The notes: generated from the sequence alone by a model not told the origin. Shown: positions 1 through 9,407, numbered from the stretch's first letter. The stretch: DNA of 64,000 nt from Blastomonas sp. SL216 (GCA_026625625.1 CP113055.1:2730501-2794500); one strand, 5' to 3'. Numbers and translations: made by a program.

Positions 1-960
1 GCCACGCTGCTCAACGTGCCGCTGTTCCACGTCACCGCCGAAGTGCCGGTGCTGCTGCAGAGCTTCGTCATCGGCCGCAAGCTCGTCCTCATGCCCAAAT
101 GGGATGCCGAAGAGGCGATGCGGCTGATCGAGAAGGAGAAGATCAGCTATTTCGTCGGCGTGCCGCTGATGAGCTACGAGATCGCGCAGCACCCCAATCG
201 CGACAAATATGACCTCAGGAGCTGCGTCACCTTTGCTGCCGGCGGCGCGCCGCGCCCGGTCGAGCATGTCAAGCGGATCAAGGAGACGATGGACTGGGCC
301 TTCCCGATCCTGGGCTATGGCCTGACCGAGACCAACGGCGTCGGCTGCGGCAATTTCAACGAGAATTATATCGCCAAGCCCGACAGCACCGGCCAGGCTT
401 CGCGCCCGCTGGTCGACCTGGCTATCCTGGACGATAACGGCCATCCGCTGCCCCAGGGCCAGGTCGGCGAAGTGGCGATCCGGTCGGTCGCGAACTTCCT
501 GGGCTATTGGAACAACGAGGCCGCGACCCATGCGGCGATCATGCCCGATGGCTATTTCCGCACCGGCGACCTCGGCTATCTCGACGCCGACGGCTATCTG
601 TTCATCGTCGACCGCAAGAAGGACATCATCATCCGCGGCGGCGAGAATATCAGCTGTGTCGAGGTGGAATCGGCCATCTATGCGCATCCCGACATTGCCG
701 AAGCCAGCGTGTTCGGCATTCCCGACGAGCGCTTTGGCGAGATTGTCGGCGCGGTCTATGTGGTGCGCGAGGGCGCCAGCCTGAACGATGCCGAGCTGAC
801 CGAGTTCCTCTCCGGCCAGCTGGCCGCGTTCAAGGTGCCCGCGCGGCTGTGGCAGAGCGCCGATGCGCTGCCGCGCCTGGGCACCGCCAAGATCGACAAG
901 GTAAGCTTGCGCAAGTCCTATCAGGCCGCGGCCAAGGCCGAAGCGGGAGCAGGCACCTGA
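1..960 (+). CDS. Acyl-CoA synthetase (AMP-dependent ligase), C-terminal part
   Basis: The reading frame is already open at base 1, so the gene starts upstream and only about 319 C-terminal residues are seen. It belongs to the class I adenylate-forming enzymes, which activate a carboxylic acid with ATP and pass it to CoA. Visible core motifs are GYGLTETNG (bases about 313-339), the hinge region YFRTGDLGYLDADGY followed by DRKKDIIIRGGENIS, and the C-terminal catalytic-lysine segment GTAKIDK near base 890. The acid substrate cannot be told from this half; the overall look is that of a medium/long-chain fatty-acid or aromatic acid CoA ligase. It ends 31 bases before glnD. Confidence 0.9.
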   Translation, partial: ATLLNVPLFHVTAEVPVLLQSFVIGRKLVLMPKWDAEEAMRLIEKEKISYFVGVPLMSYEIAQHPNRDKYDLRSCVTFAAGGAPRPVEHVKRIKETMDWAFPILGYGLTETNGVGCGNFNENYIAKPDSTGQASRPLVDLAILDDNGHPLPQGQVGEVAIRSVANFLGYWNNEAATHAAIMPDGYFRTGDLGYLDADGYLFIVDRKKDIIIRGGENISCVEVESAIYAHPDIAEASVFGIPDERFGEIVGAVYVVREGASLNDAELTEFLSGQLAAFKVPARLWQSADALPRLGTAKIDKVSLRKSYQAAAKAEAGAGT

Positions 961-991
961 CCTTAACTTTGCGCCTGTATCGCCATTTGCC

Positions 992-3733
992 ATGAACCCT
1001 GTCGCCAACCAGCGCGCGATCATCGATCGCCGCGCGCTCGACGCGCGCATCTCCGAGTTCGCCACCGAACTGGGCGACAAGGCGCGCATGCCCGTCGTCA
1101 CCATCCTGCGCGAGGCGCTCGCGGCAGGCAGGGCAGAGATCGCCGCGCGGCTGCATGCCAATCCGGCAGCAGGGCATGATTGCGCGGCGGCCCAGTCGTT
1201 CCTGATCGACCAGATCGTGCGGCTGATCCACGATTATGTCGTGCGCTTCCAGTACCCGGTCGCCAATCACAGCGCGGGCGAGCATTTCTGCATTGCCGCG
1301 GTCGGCGGCTATGGCCGCGGCGAGATGGCACCGCATAGCGATGTCGACATCGCCTTCCTGACGCCCATGCGCAAGAACAGCTGGACCGAGCAGGCGATCG
1401 AGGCGATGCTCTACATGATGTGGGACCTGGGCCTGAAGGTCGGGCATTCCAGCCGCTCGATCGACGAGATGGTCCGCCAGGCGCGCGGCGACCTGACCAT
1501 CCGCACCGCGCTGCTCGAAGGCCGCTATGTCTGGGGCGACCAGGATATCTATCGCGAGGCATCGGTCCGCTTCTGGAAGGATGTCGTCACCGGCACCGCG
1601 CGCGATTTCGTCGCGCAGAAGCTGGAAGAGCGCGACGCCCGGCACAAGAAGATGGGCGACAGCCGCTATGTCGTCGAACCCAATGTGAAGGACGGCAAGG
1701 GCGGCCTGCGCGATCTGCACACGCTCTACTGGATCGGCAAATATATCCATCAGGTGCGCTCTGCCGCCGAACTGGTCGATGCAGGCCTGCTGACCATGAC
1801 CGAATATCGCGGATTTCGCCGCTCGGCCAATTTCCTCTGGGCGGTGCGCTGCCATTTGCACGACATTACCGGCCGCGCCGAGGACCGGCTGACCTTCGAC
1901 CTGCAGCGCGAAGTCGCGACGCGGATGCGCTTTGCCGACCGGCCGGGCAAATCGGCGGTCGAGCGGTTCATGCAGTATTTCTTCCTCAACGCCAAACGGG
2001 TGGGCGACCTGACCGGCGTGTTCCTGGCGCAGCTGGACGACCAGTTCGCCGCGCGCGACCGGCGCTTCATTCCGGCCATGCTGAGGCGCAGGCCGCGCAA
2101 GCTTTCCGGCTTCATCCTCGATCGCGGCCGCCTCGCGCTGCCCCGCCCCGATTTCTTCCGCGAAGACCCGATCCGGATGATCGAGATCTTCCAGCTTGCC
2201 GACAAGCACAAGGTGGAAATCCACCCCAGCGCGATGCGCCAGGCGAGCATGGACGCGCATCTGATCGACCGGCATGTCCGCGCCGACCGCCGCGCCAATG
2301 CACTGTTCATGGACGTGCTGTGCAGTCCGCGCGACCCCGAGCTGGTGCTGCGCTGGATGAACGAGGCAACGGTATTCGGCCGTTTCGTGCCCGATTTCGG
2401 CCGCGTCGTCGCGCAGATGCAGTTCGACATGTACCACCATTATACGGTGGACGAGCATTCGATCCGCGCCATCGGGCTGCTCGCCCGCATCGAATCGGGC
2501 GAGCTCAAGGACGATCACCCGCTCGCGTATGACGTGATGCAGAAGCTGATCAGCCGGCGGGTGCTGTTCGTCGCGACGCTGCTGCACGATATCGCCAAGG
2601 GTCGGCGCGGCGATCACAGCGTGCTGGGCGCGGAGGTGGCGATGAAGCTGTGCCCGCGCCTCGGCCTGACCGAAGCGGAAACCGAACAGGTCGCCTGGCT
2701 GGTGCGCTATCACCTGCTGATGTCGGCCACCGCGTTCAAGCGCGACCTGACCGACTACAAGACCATCGCCGATTTTGCCGCCATGGTGCAGAGCCCCGAG
2801 CGGCTGAAACTGCTGCTGGTGCTGACCGTTGTCGACATTCGCGCGGTCGGCCCCGGCATCTGGAACAGCTGGAAGCGGCAGCTGCTGGGCACATTGTTCG
2901 AATCGACCGAGGAGGTGCTGCGGCTTGGCCACAAGCAGCATGGCCGGCGCGAGCGCGTGATCGCCAAGCAGGATGCGGCCCGTGCCGCGCTGGGGCTGGA
3001 CGAGGCGCGGTTCGTGCAACTGGCGCGCAAGCTCGACGATGCCTATTGGATCGCCGAGCCTGAGGATATCATCGCGCAGAACCTGCGCCTGATCGACGCG
3101 CACGATACCGAGCCGCTGACCGTGTCGGCCGAATTCTACCCCGCGCGCGGTGCGACCCTGGTGACGGTGAGCGCCGCCGACCATCCGGGGCTGTTCTATC
3201 GCATCGCGGGCGGCATCCATCTGGCCGGCGGCAACATCATCGACGCGCGCATTCACACCCGGCGCGACGGCATGGCGCTCGACAATTTCCTGGTGCAGGA
3301 CCCGCTGGGCCGCCCGTTCATGGAAGAAAGCCAGATCGCGAGGCTCAAGACCGCGATTGCCGATGCGCTGGCCAACCGCGTCGCCTTGACCCCCAGGCTG
3401 ATTGCGCGCCCCGTCGCCCGTCCGCGCGCCGAAGCGTTCAGCATCGCCCCGAATGTGCTGGTCGACAACAAGGCGTCAAACCGGTTCACCGTGGTCGAGG
3501 TCAACGCGCTCGACCGGCCCGCTTTGCTCAACCGCCTGGCCTTTGCGCTGTTCGACCTCAAATGCATCGTCCATAGCGCGCATGTCGCGACCTATGGCGA
3601 GCGCGCGGTCGATACCTTCTATGTCACCGATCTGCTGGGCGACAAGATCGACAGCAAGTCGCGATTGAAGACGCTGGAAAAGCGGCTGCTGGCCGCAGCC
3701 TCGCAGGATGCCGAGCAGGCGGTCGCAGCCTGA
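992..3733 (+). CDS. glnD: GlnD, bifunctional PII uridylyltransferase/uridylyl-removing enzyme
   Basis: GlnD senses glutamine and adds or removes UMP on the PII T-loop tyrosine, setting the nitrogen-control state of the cell. At 913 aa it has normal length and full domain order: nucleotidyltransferase motif GGYGRGEMAPHSDVDI (about residues 104-119), the GlnD helical linker, an HD hydrolase domain with LLHDIAKGRRGDHS (about 530-543), and two C-terminal ACT domains beginning near residues 723 and 832 (ADHPGLF and LDRPALL segments), which bind glutamine. No good Shine-Dalgarno precedes the ATG; the start is chosen from family length. A likely PII substrate with Tyr51, plus amtB, lies at 27.2-29.1 kb of this window. 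Confidence 0.97.
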   Translation: MNPVANQRAIIDRRALDARISEFATELGDKARMPVVTILREALAAGRAEIAARLHANPAAGHDCAAAQSFLIDQIVRLIHDYVVRFQYPVANHSAGEHFCIAAVGGYGRGEMAPHSDVDIAFLTPMRKNSWTEQAIEAMLYMMWDLGLKVGHSSRSIDEMVRQARGDLTIRTALLEGRYVWGDQDIYREASVRFWKDVVTGTARDFVAQKLEERDARHKKMGDSRYVVEPNVKDGKGGLRDLHTLYWIGKYIHQVRSAAELVDAGLLTMTEYRGFRRSANFLWAVRCHLHDITGRAEDRLTFDLQREVATRMRFADRPGKSAVERFMQYFFLNAKRVGDLTGVFLAQLDDQFAARDRRFIPAMLRRRPRKLSGFILDRGRLALPRPDFFREDPIRMIEIFQLADKHKVEIHPSAMRQASMDAHLIDRHVRADRRANALFMDVLCSPRDPELVLRWMNEATVFGRFVPDFGRVVAQMQFDMYHHYTVDEHSIRAIGLLARIESGELKDDHPLAYDVMQKLISRRVLFVATLLHDIAKGRRGDHSVLGAEVAMKLCPRLGLTEAETEQVAWLVRYHLLMSATAFKRDLTDYKTIADFAAMVQSPERLKLLLVLTVVDIRAVGPGIWNSWKRQLLGTLFESTEEVLRLGHKQHGRRERVIAKQDAARAALGLDEARFVQLARKLDDAYWIAEPEDIIAQNLRLIDAHDTEPLTVSAEFYPARGATLVTVSAADHPGLFYRIAGGIHLAGGNIIDARIHTRRDGMALDNFLVQDPLGRPFMEESQIARLKTAIADALANRVALTPRLIARPVARPRAEAFSIAPNVLVDNKASNRFTVVEVNALDRPALLNRLAFALFDLKCIVHSAHVATYGERAVDTFYVTDLLGDKIDSKSRLKTLEKRLLAAASQDAEQAVAA

Positions 3734-3739
3734 GGGCCG

Positions 3740-4009
3740 TCAGATCTTGCCCGTAAGGATCGCCCAGCCGGCCACGCCGTTCATGCCGGTATAGACGATA
3801 TAGGCAGGCAGCGCGATCGTGTAGCCCAAGGCTGCAAAGCTGAGCGCGGAGAGCAGGATCAGATATTCCAGCATATAGCTGCCCCAGCCCCGCATGAAGC
3901 CCTGGAACAGCGCCCGCATCTGCGCCGCCATCGGGTGCGCCGATTCCATCGTCGCCCGGTGCAAGGCGAAGTTGATGATGCCACACAGGACGATGAGGAT
4001 GGTTGCCAT
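3740..4009 (-). CDS. Small conserved membrane protein, function unknown
   Basis: This 89-residue protein has an N-terminal hydrophobic stretch (residues 1-15) and two further membrane segments (about 45-63 and 65-80). I do not recognise a named family. It converges with glnD (6 bases between stop codons) and lies downstream of the adenylate cyclase on the same strand, 84 bases away. Its start codon directly abuts a perfect inverted repeat with no Shine-Dalgarno between them, so it may be translated from a leaderless or very short-leadered mRNA. Codon use resembles neighbours, so the frame looks real. Confidence 0.7.
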   Translation of the reverse strand: MATILIVLCGIINFALHRATMESAHPMAAQMRALFQGFMRGWGSYMLEYLILLSALSFAALGYTIALPAYIVYTGMNGVAGWAILTGKI

Positions 4010-4026
4010 GGCGTTAATGTAACGCC
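4010..4026. promoter_or_regulatory. Perfect inverted repeat abutting a start codon
   Basis: GGCGTT-AATGT-AACGCC forms six-base-pair arms around a five-base centre and touches the ATG (4007-4009) of the minus-strand 89-aa gene. It could be an operator or a 5'-end hairpin. No regulator family can be assigned from the sequence. Confidence 0.35.
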
Positions 4027-4093
4027 ATTCGGGCCGCGCTTGGAAGCCCCCAGTTGCACCTGGACGATTTCGGGACGCAAAACGCCGCGCGGG

Positions 4094-5404
4094 TTAACCG
4101 ACCAGGCGGACGATCTCTGCGCCCGGCGGCTGCTTGGCCAGGCGGAAGACCGGCATTTCGCCCACGCCCTTGAGCGTGATCTTTTCCGGCAGCTCGAAAT
4201 AGCGGTCGCCGCGTCCGCGCATCCAGGTGCTTTCGGAAACCGCGATGCCATCGGGATGCGCGGTGCCTTCGATGCGGCTGGCGATGTTCATCGTCTCGCC
4301 CCAGTAATCATAGGCCATGCGCGTCTCGCCGATCACGCCGCCGACCACCGGCCCGGTATGGATGCCGACGCGGATGTGCAGATCGATGCCGGTCAACGCA
4401 CGCAATTCGGGCAGCCCGGCAATCACCGCCTCGCCAAAGCGGATCGCGGCATCGGCGCTGTTGAGCGCGGGGTTGTTGCCGCCGCTGATCGCGAGATACG
4501 CATCGCCGATGGTCTTGACCTTTTCCACCCCGGTCTGCGCCGCGCATTTGTCGGCCAGCAGGAAGAAGCCGTTGAGCAGATCGACCAGATGCCCCGGCGA
4601 AATGCGCCGCGACAGGTCGGAAAAGCCGCAGATGTCGATAAACACCACCGAGACATCGGGATAGGCATCGGCAACCACCTGCCCCGCCTTCAGCCGCTCG
4701 GCCACTGCCGGCGGCAGCACGTTGAACAGGAGCTCTTCGGTCTTTTCCTTCTCTGCCGCGAGCGCGTCTGACAGCAGGAAGCTCTGCCGGTGCGCCTGGC
4801 CGACCGACCAGTTGAGCAGCACCATGACCGCTGCGCTGGTGAGATAGGCGAGCAGCGCATAGATCGCAGGCACCAGATCGCTGGCGGTCAGCGCCACCAC
4901 GGTGAAATAGACCGCGGCATGGGCCCCCAGCCACGTGGCAAACCAGCGCGTCTGCCCGGCAAAGGCGATCGCGGCAAAGGCCATAACGATCAGCCCGTTG
5001 ATTGCGATCGAGGCGTGCAGCTGGACATGCTCGCGCTGCATCTCTTCATAGAGCAGCGCATTTTCGGCCATGATGAGGAAGGCGACACCCAGCAGGCTGG
5101 TAAAGTCGATGATCGGCCTGGTCGCATAGCCCCGCCAGAAGGTGGCGCCGGCAAAACTCGCCAAGATCGCGAGGGTCGGCAGCAGCAGCACCGAGAATTT
5201 CAGTTCGTCCGCGCGCGAGAAATAGAGCGGGTTGACCAGCGCATAGCCGATCAGCATCGCGGCAAGAAAGCCTGCGAACAGGCGCATGTGCACCACGCGC
5301 GCCTGGCGCTCGCCCGTGACGAACCGCGTTTCCAGCGCCGTGTCGAGAAAGCGCCCGGTCGCCGACCGCGCGGTATCCAGCGTACTTGCATCCTGCTGCA
5401 TCAT
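4094..5404 (-). CDS. Adenylate cyclase, class III, with six-TM sensor domain
   Basis: A 436-residue membrane cyclase that should make cAMP from ATP at the inner face of the membrane. The N-terminal 220 residues hold about six hydrophobic segments, as in MASE-type integral sensor regions. The class III catalytic domain starts near residue 250: metal-binding Asp257 in VFIDICGFSDLS and Asp301 in KTIGDAYLAISGG, with Lys297 at the position that favours ATP over GTP, and WGETMNIASRIEG carrying the transition-state Asn and Arg. All catalytic residues are present, so it is probably active. No CRP-like regulator is adjacent. It is divergent from the acyl-CoA dehydrogenase gene, with 111 bases between. 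Confidence 0.92.
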   Translation of the reverse strand: MMQQDASTLDTARSATGRFLDTALETRFVTGERQARVVHMRLFAGFLAAMLIGYALVNPLYFSRADELKFSVLLLPTLAILASFAGATFWRGYATRPIIDFTSLLGVAFLIMAENALLYEEMQREHVQLHASIAINGLIVMAFAAIAFAGQTRWFATWLGAHAAVYFTVVALTASDLVPAIYALLAYLTSAAVMVLLNWSVGQAHRQSFLLSDALAAEKEKTEELLFNVLPPAVAERLKAGQVVADAYPDVSVVFIDICGFSDLSRRISPGHLVDLLNGFFLLADKCAAQTGVEKVKTIGDAYLAISGGNNPALNSADAAIRFGEAVIAGLPELRALTGIDLHIRVGIHTGPVVGGVIGETRMAYDYWGETMNIASRIEGTAHPDGIAVSESTWMRGRGDRYFELPEKITLKGVGEMPVFRLAKQPPGAEIVRLVG

Positions 5405-5515
5405 GCCCCCTCATAGGCCTGTTACGCCATCCGCATAGCCCAATAGCACGCGAGAATTGACAAACCGGTAATGTCGCCGCAGCCAAGACAGCAAAACAGG
5501 ACAGAGGATGGCTGA

Positions 5516-6688
5516 ATGACCGATTTCGACAGCTGGCGCGCGCGCTCGCCCTTTTACGACGAGAGCCATGAGGCGCTGGCGCAATCGGTCCGCCGCTTTG
5601 TCGCGCGGGAGATCGCGCCCTTTATCGACCAATGGGAGGCAGACGGCGAATTGCCGCGCGATCTGCACCGCAAGGCGGCCGAGGCCGGCATATTGGGCCT
5701 GCGTTACCCGGAAGAATATGGCGGCCATTCGGAAGGCTTCGACATCTTCCACGGCATGACCCAGACCGAAGAGCTGGCGGCGGTGGGCGCGGGCGGGCTT
5801 TCGGCCTCGCTGATGACGCACGGCATCGGGCTGCCGCCGGTGCTGGCACTGGGCAGCGAGGCGATGAAGCAGCGCGTCGCCCCGCCCGTGCTGGCGGGCG
5901 AGAAGATCATTGCGCTCGGCATTACCGAGCCTTCGGGCGGATCGGATGTCGCAAGCCTCAGGACCCGCGCCGAACGCCGCGGCGACCATTATGTCGTCAA
6001 CGGCTCCAAGATGTTCATCACATCGGGCATGCGCGCCGACTGGCTGACCTGCGCGGTGCGCACCGGCGGGCCGGGCGCTGCGGGGATATCGCTGCTGCTC
6101 ATCGACATGGACACGCCCGGCGTCACCCGCACCCGGCTGGACAAGATGGGCTGGCGCTGTTCGGACACCGCAGCAATCTATTTCGAGGACGTCCATGTCC
6201 CGGCCGAGAACCTGATCGGGCCCGAAAATGGCGGGTTCATCGGGATCATGCGCAATTTCAACGCCGAGCGGCTGGGCATGGCGATGGGCTGCTGCGCTTA
6301 TGCGCGGGTGTGCCTGAGAGAAGCGGTCGAATGGGCCCAGACCCGCGAGACCTTCGGCAAGGCGCTGGTCAAGCACCAGTCGATCCGCATCAAGCTGGCC
6401 GACATGGCGCGGCGCATCAACGCGACCCAGGCCTGGGTCGATCAATGCGCCTGGGCCGTGGAGAACGGGCGCGACCAGCCTGCCGACTTTGCGATGCTCA
6501 AGGTGCAGGCGACGCAGATGCTGGAGCATGTCGCGCGCGAGGCCGCGCAGATCCTGGGCGGGGCGAGCTATATCACCGGATCGAAGGTGGAGCGCATCTA
6601 TCGCGAAGTCCGCGTCAACGCGATCGGCGGCGGATCCGAGGAAATCATGCTCGACCTGGCGGGACGGCAGCTGTTCGGGGGGAAATGA
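5516..6688 (+). CDS. Acyl-CoA dehydrogenase (GGGSEE type, citronellyl/isovaleryl-like)
   Basis: This 390-aa FAD flavoprotein should introduce an alpha,beta double bond into an acyl-CoA, passing electrons to ETF. The FAD/substrate signature ITEPSGGSDVASLR and the C-terminal IGGGSEEIMLDLAGRQ are clear. In short- and medium-chain enzymes the C-terminal motif carries the catalytic Glu (YEGT); here that site is GGGS, so the base is probably Glu251 in FNAERLGMA, the position used in isovaleryl-CoA-type enzymes. That pattern is common in branched or terpenoid acyl-CoA dehydrogenases, but the substrate is not provable here. An AGAGG stands about ten bases before the ATG. Confidence 0.93.
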   Translation: MTDFDSWRARSPFYDESHEALAQSVRRFVAREIAPFIDQWEADGELPRDLHRKAAEAGILGLRYPEEYGGHSEGFDIFHGMTQTEELAAVGAGGLSASLMTHGIGLPPVLALGSEAMKQRVAPPVLAGEKIIALGITEPSGGSDVASLRTRAERRGDHYVVNGSKMFITSGMRADWLTCAVRTGGPGAAGISLLLIDMDTPGVTRTRLDKMGWRCSDTAAIYFEDVHVPAENLIGPENGGFIGIMRNFNAERLGMAMGCCAYARVCLREAVEWAQTRETFGKALVKHQSIRIKLADMARRINATQAWVDQCAWAVENGRDQPADFAMLKVQATQMLEHVAREAAQILGGASYITGSKVERIYREVRVNAIGGGSEEIMLDLAGRQLFGGK

Positions 6689-6797
6689 TCGGAAACGGAG
6701 GCGGTTGTTCCGCCTTCGCTCGATAATGGTCCGGCAAAGGCTGGCGAACGCACTACGATTTGCGCCCTTATGCACCCTTATCCGGGGAGGCTGCGCC

Positions 6798-7994
6798 ATG
6801 GCTGCATCATGCGACGAGAGTTTTATTGCCAGCACCTATTACGAATCAATGCGCGACAACTTTGAAGGCTATGCCTGGGAAACTGATCCGAACAACCCGA
6901 ATTCAAGCGAGATAAATAAGCAAAAGGCCGATCAGCTTCAAAAGCTCAAGGACGAGTTCGAAGAGCTTGATCCCGAAAAGGGCTACAAGCCAAAGCTTGG
7001 ACAGTTGTTCAAGATCGAACTGGCGCTGGTCTGGCTCATTCCTGATGTGGCGCTGCAGGCGCGATTCTGGACGATAGAGGACCGATTTCAGCGGGTTGTA
7101 CCCAAGTCCGTAGTCCAGTCTTACAAGAATACGCTGGCCAACCAATTGCCAGGACCAGTTCCGAATGCGGTATTGCGACAACGTGCGCGCAATCTGCTCG
7201 ACACGATCCACGCGAATTATCTTATCAATCTGGCCCGTGAACAGCTGATCAGACGGCTGATGACCATACTCACGGCGGTCGCTGCACTTGTCCTGGTGGT
7301 GTGTGTGACGATCATTGCTGCAACAGAGGCACCAACCTTGCGTAGCATCGTGACGGTCATGCTGATTGGCATGGCAGGGGCGATGATATCGATCATCCAG
7401 CGCCTGCAAAAGGCGACTTCACGCGATGCAATGGTCGATGACGGGATATTTGAACTGATCGGATTGCGCATTGGCTGGGTCAGCGTGCTGCTGTCCGTGG
7501 CCATAGGCGGGGTATTCGCATTGTTCATCTACGTACTGATTGCAGCAAATATACTCGATCAGGTACTCCCCAAGATGAGTGCAGGTTCGGCAGACACGGG
7601 GGGAGGATCGCCGCTCAATGGTTCCAACGGCATCAGGGTGGACAGTTTTTGGGCAGACCAAATGTATCGCGCGCTGGGGCTTCGCGATCAGAGCGACCTG
7701 TTCAAGCTGTTCGTGTTTGCTTTTGCATCGGGCTTTGCCGAGCGTTTCGTGCCAGACATCATCAACAAGCTGACAAAGGATGTGTTGCCTGGACCGCAAT
7801 CCCCCAATGGTCCGCCGGGAGGCACCAACATCGCTGACAACCGAGCGGGAATGAATTTGGATTGGGATTCGGCCACCCTGCCAGGCGAAAGCGCGACTAT
7901 AGCCAAGGACGGTACCGAGGTTGACAAGACACCGGATATCGACGGGCCCGATGCACCATCGGAAGCCAAAACGCCGAGCCCACCGGCCACATAA
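6798..7994 (+). CDS. Multi-pass membrane protein of unknown function, low GC
   Basis: A 398-residue protein I do not recognise. The start at 6798 is preceded by GGGGAGG seven bases away; another in-frame ATG at 6726 lacks this. Residues 1-150 are charged and soluble, with many Asn, Lys and Gln. Hydrophobic segments follow at about 153-177, 180-200 and 221-250, then a region with SGFAERFVPDIINKL (about residues 312-326), then an acidic, Pro-rich tail. Its base composition is clearly nearer 50-55% GC than the flanking genes, and codons rare in neighbours (ATA, AAA) appear. Both suggest acquisition by transfer. No partner gene or mobile-element gene is adjacent. Confidence 0.75.
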   Translation: MAASCDESFIASTYYESMRDNFEGYAWETDPNNPNSSEINKQKADQLQKLKDEFEELDPEKGYKPKLGQLFKIELALVWLIPDVALQARFWTIEDRFQRVVPKSVVQSYKNTLANQLPGPVPNAVLRQRARNLLDTIHANYLINLAREQLIRRLMTILTAVAALVLVVCVTIIAATEAPTLRSIVTVMLIGMAGAMISIIQRLQKATSRDAMVDDGIFELIGLRIGWVSVLLSVAIGGVFALFIYVLIAANILDQVLPKMSAGSADTGGGSPLNGSNGIRVDSFWADQMYRALGLRDQSDLFKLFVFAFASGFAERFVPDIINKLTKDVLPGPQSPNGPPGGTNIADNRAGMNLDWDSATLPGESATIAKDGTEVDKTPDIDGPDAPSEAKTPSPPAT

Positions 7995-8126
7995 TCCGCT
8001 GCGACGCACAGCAGCGCCACCTTCTGGCATATGACCCAGCGCACTACAGGCAGGACTCCCGGAACCTAAAGGACAATGCTATCAGGCGACTCGCCTGCAT
8101 GTCCTTGTTTTCCTGAGGAGCCTGCC

Positions 8127-9365
8127 ATGCCCCTGCGCGTACGTCGTTCTGCCGTTTTCAGCCTCTCTGCCGCAGCGATCGCGGTGCTCGTTGCCAGCCC
8201 CTTGAGCAGCCAGCAGGCAGCCTCGCCCATCGCCCGCTATGATATGGATGTCGGCACCGTTACCGGGCTTGCCGCGATGGGCAGCGGCATGGGCGCTGGG
8301 CTTTCGATGATGTTCGGCGGGGGCGGAAACAAGCAGGCGCACGAGCTGATCCTGCGCCTGGGCTCGGCCAGTGCCGCCGCCGACGGCAAGCCCAGGGCGG
8401 ATCACTTCATGCCCGCCGTCGCCAAGCTGGGCGCATCGGTCCCGCTGCTCACCCCCAAGCCCGGCACGCGCAGCGACGTGCCCGAAGATCTGCCCAAGGA
8501 CTTCCAGCGGCCCAAGGGGCGGTTGCTGATCTATTGGGGCTGCGGCGCCAAGGCCGGTCCCGGCCAGCCGGTGGTGATCGATTTCGCCAAGCTGAGCGCG
8601 GGCCAGGTACCGCCCGACCTGTTCGCAGGCGCGATGCCGGTCGACCGCAGCGTGACCGCCGGCAACAGCAAGACCTATGGCGAATGGCCCAATGCCGAAA
8701 CGCGCAAGCTGCTGAGCGGGGACAGCTCGCTGCTGGGTGAACACCGGATCGCCGGCAATTATTCGCCCGAGATCAAGTTTGCGCTGGCGCAGGACTTCAT
8801 GCCCGCGATCACCGGCAAATCCTCTCCGCTGGCGGGCGGTGCGACCCAGATCAACTGGAACAGCGTCGCTAATGCCACCGGCTATTATGCCTGGGTGATG
8901 ACCGCCAAGGCGAACAGCAAGGGCGAGTTCCAGGACATGGTCTGGTGGTCGTCCTCCGCCTCGCGCCAGTTCGGCGGGGCGCTGTGGGACTGGATTGCGC
9001 CGGCGCAGGTGGCCAGGCTCATCCAGCAGCAGGTCGTCATGCCGCCCAGCCAAACCAGCTGCACCGTGCCCGCTGAGGTGACCGCAGCCGGAGGCGAGTT
9101 CGCGCTGGGCAACCTTTATGCCTATGGGCCCGAGGCGAACTTTGCCTATCCGCCGCGCCCGGCCAACGCCAAGACGCCGTGGAAGCCGCAATGGACTGCG
9201 CGGGTGCGCTATCGTTCCAACTCGATGTGGCTGCTCAACGGCCCCGACATGGACGCGATGATGCGCGGTGACAGCAGCGAGGCCGAGCCGCCGAAGAAAA
9301 AGAAGAAGTGCAAGGGCGGGCTTGGCGGCCTGCTCGGCGCGGTGGTGACCGGCGAGGGCTGCTGA
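8127..9365 (+). CDS. Secreted protein of unknown function
   Basis: A 412-residue protein with a Sec signal peptide (two Arg near the start, hydrophobic stretch about residues 9-25, cleavage probably near SSQQA). The start is fixed by TGAGGAG six bases upstream. The mature part is rich in Gly, Ala, Trp and Pro; a glycine-rich stretch (GLAAMGSGMGAGLSMMFGGGG, broken by few other residues) and LLIYWGCGAKAG stand out. The C-terminus has five consecutive lysines followed by CKGGLGGLLGAVVTGEGC. I know of no assigned role for proteins of this kind. The gene is followed by a GST gene on the same strand after 81 bases. Confidence 0.75.
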   Translation: MPLRVRRSAVFSLSAAAIAVLVASPLSSQQAASPIARYDMDVGTVTGLAAMGSGMGAGLSMMFGGGGNKQAHELILRLGSASAAADGKPRADHFMPAVAKLGASVPLLTPKPGTRSDVPEDLPKDFQRPKGRLLIYWGCGAKAGPGQPVVIDFAKLSAGQVPPDLFAGAMPVDRSVTAGNSKTYGEWPNAETRKLLSGDSSLLGEHRIAGNYSPEIKFALAQDFMPAITGKSSPLAGGATQINWNSVANATGYYAWVMTAKANSKGEFQDMVWWSSSASRQFGGALWDWIAPAQVARLIQQQVVMPPSQTSCTVPAEVTAAGGEFALGNLYAYGPEANFAYPPRPANAKTPWKPQWTARVRYRSNSMWLLNGPDMDAMMRGDSSEAEPPKKKKKCKGGLGGLLGAVVTGEGC

Positions 9366-9392
9366 CGCGAACCGGGGTTGGACCGCCGCTTT

Positions 9393-9407
9393 GTTCCTGC
9401 TATGTTC
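9393..9407 (+). promoter_or_regulatory. LexA-like operator, GTTC-N7-GTTC
   Basis: GTTC-CTGCTAT-GTTC matches the alphaproteobacterial LexA box exactly and lies 40 bases before the GST start codon in an 81-base gap. One or two such matches are expected by chance in a 64-kb window, so the position inside a promoter region is the main support. Confidence 0.35.

Noticed and set aside
5457-5480. TTGACA with possible inverted TGACA/TGTC before the acyl-CoA dehydrogenase gene
   Set aside because: No -10 box at suitable spacing and the arms are off-centre by one base, so a promoter or operator cannot be supported.
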